From Spartobacteria bacterium UBA5019 (lineage in GTDB: Bacteria; Verrucomicrobiota; Verrucomicrobiia; Chthoniobacterales; Terrimicrobiaceae), in assembly GCA_002396485.1 (NCBI GenBank), contig DGXZ01000071.1, forward strand, positions 1 to 53,685: a stretch of DNA of 53,685 nt, written 5' to 3'. Position 1 is the stretch's first letter. Each line of letters starts with the position of its first letter. A program made the position numbers and the translations under genes. Below are positions 26,672-33,037 of the stretch, piece by piece. Under the pieces are notes generated by a model. It did no database searches. It worked only from the letters and a program-made list of their open reading frames with translations, and had not been told where the DNA came from.

Positions 26672-27166
26672 ATGCCAAAAACAAACCAAATCCATGCAAC
26701 ATTAAGCCCCGAGGCGATGAACAACATCAAATCGGCCATCGCAACCATCCAATCAAACCTCCCGTTCCTCGTGGACCTCGGAGCCGATGAGATTCGCCGT
26801 CTGGCGAAAGCCGGAGACCTCACTGAGAGTTTCCTGCAAAAGGCCCTCGTCATCGCCGAGCAATCCCCGGATATCCTCCCGCGCAACTTCGCGATCGAGG
26901 AGTTCCGAGCCGACATGGCGCTTGCAGCGAACCTTGAGGACATCACACATGCCCTCCAGCAACTCCTCGAGCGCATCGGCAACACAATCAAAGTCGCCCG
27001 CTCGGATGCCTACGGCCATGCGCTGATCACCTACGACCGCAGCAAAAAAAGCGCCCCACAAGGCCTCCACGCGGCGACAATGGACCTCGGCCAGCGTTTT
27101 GCCCGTCGCTCCCAAGGTAAAAAGACGGAACCTGCCCCGGCCTCGCAGTCTCAGATTCTGAGCTGA
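26672..27166 (+). CDS. Conserved small protein of unknown function
   Basis: A 164-aa helical protein. The pattern NLPFLVDLGADEIRRLAKAG, a FLQKALVIAEQSPDILPRNF tract, and a C-terminal DAYGHALITYDRSKKSA match, from memory, a widespread family of uncharacterised ~160-aa proteins in Bacteroidota and other phyla (NLPFL..LSPEERR..PKMGDK type). That recollection should be checked. No catalytic motif is visible. The gene stands alone on its strand and is closed by a strong terminator at 27197. Confidence 0.65.
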   Translation: MPKTNQIHATLSPEAMNNIKSAIATIQSNLPFLVDLGADEIRRLAKAGDLTESFLQKALVIAEQSPDILPRNFAIEEFRADMALAANLEDITHALQQLLERIGNTIKVARSDAYGHALITYDRSKKSAPQGLHAATMDLGQRFARRSQGKKTEPAPASQSQILS

Positions 27167-27196
27167 CGCCGGCCCGACCACGAAGCTCCTCCCATT

Positions 27197-27238
27197 GCGG
27201 CCGTGTGCTTCACCGAAGCACACGGCCGCTTTTCTTTT
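27197..27238 (+). terminator. Strong intrinsic terminator
   Basis: A perfect 15-bp GC-rich stem (27197-27211 with 27215-27229) around a 3-nt ACC loop is followed by TTTTCTTTT. It lies 31 bp after the stop of the 164-aa gene and should end that transcript. Confidence 0.9.
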
Positions 27239-27693
27239 ATTCGGAAACGACAGAAACCCCACGCGCTCGATGCTTGAGACAAACACGAAATGTCCCCCAC
27301 CCTTGCGCGCCGCACTACTCACTGGAGATTAAAAAACACTCATCGATGAGTGCCGCCTCACTCAATGGAGACCGAAATCAACTCGGCATTCCATACCACC
27401 TCACTCCCTGGAGATTGAAAACGACTCGTCACTGTGTTCCACCTCACTCAACGGAGATTGAAAACAACGGATCGTTGAGTGCCACCTTACTCCACGGAGA
27501 TTGAAAATAACTCATCGTTGAGTGCCATCTCACTCTAAGGAGAGTTGAGTTCTACTCACCATTGAGCCTCGCCGCACTCATTTCAGTGGAACTTTTGCAC
27601 TCCTTCACGCGTCCTGGAGTGCCCCCATTTGATCACAAAAAAATTTTCCACCCCCAGCGGATGTCTGACCGGCCTTGTTAGGCTCCCTGTGAA
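27239..27693. other. Gene-free stretch with tandem repeat
   Basis: I see no supportable gene. The main content is the 43-bp tandem repeat array listed separately. The flanks are unremarkable. A 44-aa frame at 27694-27828 just beyond (MITKILHLIQSTLLRLRPQR at its start) is too weak to call. Confidence 0.4.
27324..27581. repeat. 43-bp tandem repeat, six degenerate units
   Basis: The phrase GGAGA recurs at 27324, 27367, 27410, 27453, 27496 and 27539, exactly 43 bp apart. Each unit starts GGAGATTGAAAA with variants and ends around CCACCTCACTC. Most units carry an internal short inverted repeat, for example the perfect 16-bp palindrome CACTCATCGATGAGTG in unit 1 and ACTCATCGTTGAGT in unit 5. Units 2 and 6 have diverged most. 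A weak partial unit precedes 27324. Confidence 0.85.
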
Positions 27694-27922
27694 ATGATCA
27701 CCAAAATCCTACACCTCATCCAGTCGACGCTGCTCCGTCTCCGCCCGCAGCGCCTTTTTCAGAGCCACTCTACGAAGCAAGAGGAGTTTTGTTTCGTGCC
27801 GAAAAATCAGCCGCCCTCTCAGCAATGAAATTCCCGCCCCCTACTCTTTCCATTCAAGGCAAGCGGAGGAATCCCTCACCGCACGAAGACTTGTTTGTCA
27901 AAATCGGAGCTGCTGCGTTTAA

Positions 27923-28414
27923 CACGCTTACAACCCCGCCATCACCCATGTCTTTTTCCGCTCCGGGGAAATCGAAACCTGGGGCCGTGACATCCAACGC
28001 ATCCTCACTGCCTGCCGCGAAGCGGAAACCCCCAAGCCGAGCTTCACCCTCGAGCCCACTGGCCTCTGGACCGAATTTTCCTTTGCGCCGTCTTTTTTGC
28101 AGGCCATCGATGCCGCCGAACCCAAGCAGTCTTCTACCGCCAAGCACGAAGTTACCGCGCAAGTCACAGGTGAAGTCACAGGTGAAGTTCTGAATCTGCT
28201 GCAAGCACTAACACGCAGACCGCTGAACCGCGTGGAGGTCCAAGCCAACCTGAACCTGCAAAGCCAGGCCAATTTTATGGACCGCTACCTGATGCCAGCC
28301 CTCGCCGCCGCCCTCATCGAACGCACCATCCCCGAAAAACCCAACAGCCGCCTGCAAAAATACCTCCTCACCGGAAAAGGCCGTGAGCTCGCGGGAAAAA
28401 CCGTTTCGCAATGA
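27923..28414 (+). pseudogene. C-terminal remnant of AlbA_2/HATPase_c_4 regulator
   Basis: This frame encodes YNPAITHVFFRSGEIETWGR followed by DIQRILTACREAETPKPSFT and LEPTGLWTEFSF. That is the characteristic end of the ATP-binding Schlafen-like AlbA_2 / HATPase_c_4 regulators (normally FRAGxIExWGRGIxRI). It then runs through a Gln/Thr-rich linker with a short duplication (TGEVTGEV) into a winged-helix tail ending GKGRELAGKTVSQ. An in-frame TAA at 27920 precedes it and no AlbA domain or start codon is found upstream. This is therefore the ~160-residue remainder of a ~450-500-aa gene. The only internal start (TTG 28097) would give a 105-aa tail. Confidence 0.75.
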
Positions 28415-28719
28415 CAACCTTCAAAAAATCTGGAGGGCGATGCGCCGTCAGCGCCGTGGTATCCGCGCCGAGCTTTCGTTTACAAGGTAGGGGCAGATCG
28501 CCGAGCGGCCCGAAGATTCAGGCGCAACGCGCCGTTAAGCCAAAATTCAACATTCAAAATCTAAAATCTGCCCCACTCGTTACGCGTTACTAGTTACCTC
28601 GTCCCGCCGTAGCCGCGAAGCGCGGAGGCGGACTCGTCACCCTAAAAATCCTGTGAATTGACTCGCTTCCGCTCACCCTACGGGCTGCTTTCAGCAGTCT
28701 TTCTTCGCTACGCTCCGAT

Positions 28720-28860
28720 TCTGTCAAAAAATGCTTTCTGAATCGAAAAATCTCTTGCTTCCAAGAGTTGACCCGCTATTGTCAGACTTATTGAAAAACC
28801 TGCTTCCATCAATTAGCAGCAACCTAAATATCAATAATTAATGCCTGAACCCTTTCACTG
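28720..28860. repeat. Dispersed repeat copy A (left of fic)
   Basis: Begins TCTGTCAAAAAATGCTTTCT followed by GAATCGAAAA, diverges in the middle, and ends AATATCAATAATTAATGCC then TGAACCCTTTCAC. These borders recur in copies B, C and D. Confidence 0.6.
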
Positions 28861-28990
28861 CTAATCCTGTTATCCTGTCAAAAAAATGCTTTCTGAATCG
28901 AAAACCCAATTCACAATGATGCGCGGCTTTTATGCTAAAATCAAATTGCAGCTCGATAAATATCAATAATTAATGCATTTCACCTTTCAC
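28861..28990. repeat. Dispersed repeat copy B (left of fic)
   Basis: Starts CTAATCCTGTTATCCTGTCA and includes TGAATCGAAAACCCAATTCA, a GCGGCTTTTATGCTAAA middle, and AATATCAATAATTAATGCA then TTTCACCTTTCAC. It is adjacent to copy A and matches copies C and D on the far side of fic. Confidence 0.7.
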
Positions 28991-29109
28991 ATTTTTCATG
29001 TAAGCCTCCAGTTTTCATCAAAGCATCAACATGGCGCTGAAAGCTGATTTATATTAAACAAAAATAACTTTTTCTTTAATACCAGAATTTCTTATTCAAG
29101 ATTCAAACC

Positions 29110-30273
29110 ATGAACCGTGACACCACAGGCCACTATAGCACAACCACCACTGCGGGAGAGCAGGTGCGCGCCTTCGTGCCGCATCCCCTGCCGCCTGTTC
29201 CTCCGCTGGAGACCGGAGGCGCGCGGCAGTTACTTCTGGAGCGCGCCACCTTGGCTGTTGGGCGACTGGACAGCATCAGCACGCTGCTGCCGAACCCGCA
29301 CTTGTTTCTCTACTCGTATGTCCGGCGCGAAGCCGTTCTTTCCTCACAGATTGAGGGAACCCAGTCTTCGCTCTCCGATCTTCTGCTTTTCGAGTTGGAA
29401 GAGGTTCCCGGCAGTCCCATGGATGATGTCGTCGAAGTTTCCAACTACATCGCAGCTTTGGAACACGGCATGTCACGGCTTCGCGAAGGCTTCCCGCTCT
29501 CCAATCGACTATTCCGCGAAATGCATGCCGCGCTGATGTCCAAAGGCCGTGGCAGCGACAAGCAGCCCGGCGCGTTTCGCCGCAGCCAGAACTGGATCGG
29601 TGGCACCCGTCCAGGGAATGCCCGATTCGTGCCCCCTCCACCGCAAGAGGTCGAGCCCTGCATGGCCGCACTGGAAGCCTTCCTGCACGAGGATGACACA
29701 GGTCTGCCCGTCCTGCTCAAAGCCGCGCTCGCCCATGTGCAGTTCGAGAGCATCCATCCGTTTCTCGATGGCAACGGCCGACTCGGACGCCTGCTCATTG
29801 CCCTGCTGCTCCATCACGGACGCCTTCTCGCGCAACCACTTCTCTATCTCTCCCTCTTCTTCAAAGAACACCGCTCCCTGTATTACGATCTGCTCGACCG
29901 CGTCCGAACCACGGGAGACTGGGAAGCCTGGGTGGACTTCTTTCTGGAAGGCGTGGAATCCACCGCGCACAGCGCTGTTCAGACCGCTCGCCGACTCGTG
30001 GATCTCTTCGAGGCGGACACCCACCGCACAGCACAAAGTGGACGCGCTGCCGCCAACACTCTGCGCGTCCTTGCCGCTCTGCGCGAACGCCCCGTCCTGA
30101 CTCTCAGCCACCTCTGCCGCCAGCACCAGATGAGCTTCCCAACAGCCGGCAAAGCTATGCAGAACCTGGTTTCAGCCGGCATCGCCCGCGAACTCACCGG
30201 TCAACGACGCAACCGCGTTTTCATTTATGACGCCTATCTTGGTATCCTGAATGAAGGAGGTCAGCCGCTGTGA
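29110..30273 (+). CDS. Fic-family protein (predicted AMPylase)
   Basis: A 387-aa Fic/DOC protein. The Fic motif HPFLDGNGRLGR is complete at ~215-226. An N-terminal inhibitory helix motif SSQIEGT occurs near residue 78, which marks a self-inhibited class II Fic. A C-terminal winged helix (~310-385, LSHLCRQHQMSFPTAGKAMQ) is common in this subgroup. Fic enzymes usually transfer AMP from ATP to a target protein; the target here is unknown. No separate antitoxin is needed for class II. The gene is monocistronic, with an AT-rich leader, and is bracketed by four copies of a dispersed repeat. Confidence 0.92.
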   Translation: MNRDTTGHYSTTTTAGEQVRAFVPHPLPPVPPLETGGARQLLLERATLAVGRLDSISTLLPNPHLFLYSYVRREAVLSSQIEGTQSSLSDLLLFELEEVPGSPMDDVVEVSNYIAALEHGMSRLREGFPLSNRLFREMHAALMSKGRGSDKQPGAFRRSQNWIGGTRPGNARFVPPPPQEVEPCMAALEAFLHEDDTGLPVLLKAALAHVQFESIHPFLDGNGRLGRLLIALLLHHGRLLAQPLLYLSLFFKEHRSLYYDLLDRVRTTGDWEAWVDFFLEGVESTAHSAVQTARRLVDLFEADTHRTAQSGRAAANTLRVLAALRERPVLTLSHLCRQHQMSFPTAGKAMQNLVSAGIARELTGQRRNRVFIYDAYLGILNEGGQPL

Positions 30274-30407
30274 AAACCAGTTCCTGTTTGCATCAGGGCA
30301 TCGAATGCCACAAATAATCCAAAATTTGCCAACTTCATCACGCCTGAGTCGTGAAGCGCAAAGGAGGATCGCAATCCAACATTCAAAATCCATCCTCCCT
30401 CATCCTG

Positions 30408-30540
30408 CTAATCCTGTTATCCTGTCAAAAAAATCCTTTATGAATCGAAAATCCAATGCACAATCATAGGCGATTTTTATACCAAACTACGACTCGTAGA
30501 TTCTTAAATATCAAGAATTAATTCCTGACCCCTTTCACGC
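30408..30540. repeat. Dispersed repeat copy C (right of fic)
   Basis: Starts CTAATCCTGTTATCCTGTCA exactly as copy B, then AAAAAAATCCTTTATGAATC, GGCGATTTTTATACCAAACT, GACTCGTAGATTCTTAAATA and CTGACCCCTTTCACG. Confidence 0.75.
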
Positions 30541-30541
30541 C

Positions 30542-30643
30542 ATGTTATGAATCGAAAGTCCAATGCACAATCATGGGCGATTTTTATAGCAAACTATGAC
30601 TCGTAGATTCTTAAATATCAAGACAGTTGCTGACCCCTTTCAT
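30542..30643. repeat. Dispersed repeat copy D (right of fic)
   Basis: A tandem partner of copy C, about 108 bp further on. TGAATCGAAAGTCCAATGCA and GGGCGATTTTTATAGCAAAC match C with few changes, and it ends GCTGACCCCTTTCAT just before mod. Confidence 0.75.
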
Positions 30644-30663
30644 TTTTCCTGCAAATAAACCTC

Positions 30664-32385
30664 ATGCCCACACTCAACTGGATCGGCAAGGACGCCGTCA
30701 TCAATCACCACCTGGAAGTGCCGTTTCACTTGTTGAAGGATGTTCCGGAACTGGCCTGCGGTGATCCAGGTAGCGGGAATCTCATCGTGGAGGGGGACAA
30801 CTTATTGGCGCTCAAGGCACTGCTGCCCTACTACATGGGCAAGGTGAAGTGCATCTGCATCGACCCGCCTTACAATACGGGTGTAGATGAACGCGACGAG
30901 AAAGGCACACGGACGGGCTGGATCTATTCAGACAATATCAGTAACCCGGTTACACAGGGGTGGCTCAACAAAGTCGTTGGCGCGGAAGCCGAGGATCTTT
31001 CACGACACGACAAATGGCTTTGCATGATCTACCCGCGCTTGGTGCTCCTTAAGGAAATGCTTCGGGACGACGGTGTTATCTTCGCCAACATCGACGAGAA
31101 CGAGTATGCAAACCTGAGGCAGATCATGGATGAGGTGTTCGGGATTCCAAACCGCGTCGGCACCATCATTTGGCACAACGCCACCGATAATAATCCTACG
31201 AACATAGCTATTGAGCATGAATATGTGCTTTGCTATGCGAGAAACAAGACACGGCTGCCAAACATATGGAAATCTCCCAACTTGGCGGTTAAACAAAAGC
31301 TGCTCGAGATCGGCGACGAGTTTGTGCGGAAATTCGACGACGCGGAAACGCGGCAGGCGGAATACTCAAAATGGTTCCGGAAGCACAAAGTGGAGCTCTG
31401 GCCGTTCGACCGGTATAAGTTCATAGACGACGGCGGAATCTATACTGGCAGTCAGAGCGTGCATAACCCTGGCAAAGAAGGATACCGATACCCAGTTTAT
31501 CACGAAGTGACTGGTAAAGAATGCGATCAGCCAATGATGGGCTGGCGCTTCCCAGAGGCTACGATGAAGAAGTTGCTCGAACAAAAACGAATCCTCTTTG
31601 GTGAAACGGAGAAGAAGCTGATCGAGCTGAAGGTTTACGTGAAGGACTACCGGGCAAAGCTTGCCAGTATCTTTGAACTCGATGGGCGGGTCGGAACTAA
31701 CGAAATCAAAGATATTTTTCCAGAGAGCAACCGCCCATTCGATTTTCCAAAGCCGACTGACCTCGTTCAGGAGCTTGTTAGCTTCACAACGCAAGGAAAC
31801 GAAATTGTGATGGATGTTTTTGGTGGCTCGGGAACCACTGGGGATGCAGTTCTTCGGCTGAACAGCCTCGATGACCAGAATCGGCGCTTCGTGCTCGTTG
31901 AGATGAAGCCGAAGATCGCGCAGGAAATCACCGCCGAACGCGTGAAGCGCGTGGCCGAAGGCTACACCAATGCAAAGGGCGAGGCGGTTCCCGGCCTCGG
32001 TGGCGGCTTCCGCTATGTGCACCTCGGCGAAGAGCTCTTCGATGAGCACGGGCGCATCAACGAGGCGGGAGTGCGTTTTGCGGACCTCGCCCGACACGTC
32101 TATTTCTCCGAGACCGGCGAGCCTTTGCCGAAGGAACGCATCTCGGCCAAGACGCCGCTGCTGGGCGTGCATCACGGCCGTGCCGTGTATCTGCTCTACA
32201 ACGGCATCCTGAAGGATAAAAGCGTGGACGGCGGCAATGTGCTGACGACGGCGACCCTGGAACACCTGCCCGCGCATGACGGGCAGAAGGTGGTCTATGC
32301 CGCCGGGTGCCGCTTCAGCAAGGCCCGCCTTGAACGCGAAGGCATTACTTTCAAACAAACCCCTTACGCGATCCGGACAAGGTGA
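30664..32385 (+). CDS. mod: Type III restriction-modification DNA methyltransferase (Mod)
   Basis: A 573-aa DNA adenine N6-methyltransferase of the beta class. The catalytic motif IV CIDPPYNTG (D67) precedes the SAM-binding motif I DVFGGSGTTGDAV (~384-394), which is the type III order. The central target-recognition region (~150-340) is unlike the flanks, as expected for a specificity domain. It methylates one strand of an asymmetric site and, with Res, forms the type III enzyme. It heads a coupled operon: its TGA overlaps the GTG of the next gene (GTGA at 32382-32385). Confidence 0.92.
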   Translation: MPTLNWIGKDAVINHHLEVPFHLLKDVPELACGDPGSGNLIVEGDNLLALKALLPYYMGKVKCICIDPPYNTGVDERDEKGTRTGWIYSDNISNPVTQGWLNKVVGAEAEDLSRHDKWLCMIYPRLVLLKEMLRDDGVIFANIDENEYANLRQIMDEVFGIPNRVGTIIWHNATDNNPTNIAIEHEYVLCYARNKTRLPNIWKSPNLAVKQKLLEIGDEFVRKFDDAETRQAEYSKWFRKHKVELWPFDRYKFIDDGGIYTGSQSVHNPGKEGYRYPVYHEVTGKECDQPMMGWRFPEATMKKLLEQKRILFGETEKKLIELKVYVKDYRAKLASIFELDGRVGTNEIKDIFPESNRPFDFPKPTDLVQELVSFTTQGNEIVMDVFGGSGTTGDAVLRLNSLDDQNRRFVLVEMKPKIAQEITAERVKRVAEGYTNAKGEAVPGLGGGFRYVHLGEELFDEHGRINEAGVRFADLARHVYFSETGEPLPKERISAKTPLLGVHHGRAVYLLYNGILKDKSVDGGNVLTTATLEHLPAHDGQKVVYAAGCRFSKARLEREGITFKQTPYAIRTR

Positions 32386-32837
32386 AGAATATCATCATCA
32401 TTGCCGGACCGAATGGAGCGGGGAAGACGACGTTTGCGCAGGGTCTATCGCCATTCCGTCCAGAGGCAGCAGCGGTGCGAGCCGGGAGGATCATGCTGGA
32501 GCTGATTGCGGACTGCGTGCGGCGCGGGGAGAGCTTTGCCATCGAGACCACATTGAGCGGGCGCAGCTACGCGCGGATGGTTCCTGGCTGGAAAAAGGCA
32601 GGCTATCGGGTGGCGCTTTTCTTCCTCGAACTGCCCAGCGTGGAACTGGCCATCGGGCGGGTGGCGGATCGCGTCGCGCAAGGCGGGCACGACATCCCAG
32701 AGGTGGTGATCCGGCGGCGTTTTACAGCGGGTAAGCAGAACTTTTTGCAACTTTATAAACCGCTCGCCGACGCATGGCGGCACTACGATAATGCAGGAGA
32801 CAAACCCGTGCTCCTTGCGAGCAGTGACGAACTATGA
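32382..32837 (+). CDS. Zeta-toxin-like P-loop kinase, shortened after the P-loop
   Basis: A 151-aa protein starting at GTG 32382. The Walker A motif AGPNGAGKTTFA (8-19) runs straight into QGLSPFRPEAAAVRAGR. The rest is the usual ETTLSGRSYARM, LPSVELAIGRVADRVAQGGH and VVIRRRF. In COG4185-type relatives I recall about 20 residues between TTFA and xGLSPF, holding the NADLIA segment with a conserved Asp. These are missing here, cleanly and in frame. Zeta toxins phosphorylate UDP-GlcNAc precursors; relatives without epsilon partners are uncharacterised. It sits between mod and res with overlaps on the mod side (GTGA) and to the 65-aa gene (ATGA), so it is co-translated with the R-M genes. Confidence 0.8.
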   Translation: MKNIIIIAGPNGAGKTTFAQGLSPFRPEAAAVRAGRIMLELIADCVRRGESFAIETTLSGRSYARMVPGWKKAGYRVALFFLELPSVELAIGRVADRVAQGGHDIPEVVIRRRFTAGKQNFLQLYKPLADAWRHYDNAGDKPVLLASSDEL

Positions 32838-33031
32838 AGACGAAAACCGACTGGATTCAGCAGGCCGATGACGCACTCCGCCGCGCCGCCCGCCGCGCGC
32901 GGGATGTGGCCGAGCGCACGCGCACGCCGCTACATGTCATGAGGGATGGCAAGATCGTAAGGCTAATGCCGGTTGTGGAAGATTTGGTGCTGCGCGAGGA
33001 GCCACCGCATTACGGCACAACAAAGCCCTGA
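32834..33031 (+). CDS. Small basic partner of zeta-like kinase
   Basis: A 65-aa protein (MKTKTDWIQQADDALRRAAR at its start). A basic amphipathic helix with RRAARRARDVAERTRTP is followed by HVMRDGKIVRLMPV, a turn that resembles the end of small antitoxin-like proteins found beside COG4185 kinases. The ATG overlaps the kinase stop (32834-32837), and res begins 6 bp after its own stop. A role as antitoxin or cofactor of the kinase is inferred from position only. Confidence 0.65.
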   Translation: MKTKTDWIQQADDALRRAARRARDVAERTRTPLHVMRDGKIVRLMPVVEDLVLREEPPHYGTTKP

Positions 33032-33037
33032 ACTCGG

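Larger units (their letters stand above)
28415..29109. other. Gene-free repeat-rich spacer upstream of fic
   Basis: About 700 bp with no supportable gene. The first third is GC-rich. The phrase CAACATTCAAAATC at ~28550 recurs near 30378. From 28720 on it carries two copies of a dispersed repeat (see separate entries). The last 70 bp are AT-rich (TTTATATTAAACAAAAATAA) and probably hold the fic promoter. Confidence 0.5.
30274..30663. other. Repeat-rich spacer between fic and mod
   Basis: There are 390 bp without a gene. They contain repeat copies C and D and then the ribosome-binding region of mod (TTTTTCCTGCAAATAAACCTC before ATG 30664, with no clear Shine-Dalgarno). Confidence 0.5.

Noticed and set aside
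26528..26705. Small frames of 33 aa (26528-26629) and 50 aa (26553-26705)
   Set aside because: They overlap each other and the 164-aa gene, have biased composition (Arg/Lys/Pro) and no recognised features.
27324..27581. CRISPR array
   Set aside because: The period is only 43 bp, the would-be 16-17-bp spacers are variants of one another, and no cas genes are near. It is a degenerate tandem repeat.
29110..30273. Fic gene as part of the defence operon
   Set aside because: It is separated from mod by 390 bp of repeats and has its own AT-rich leader, so I treat it as an independent unit.
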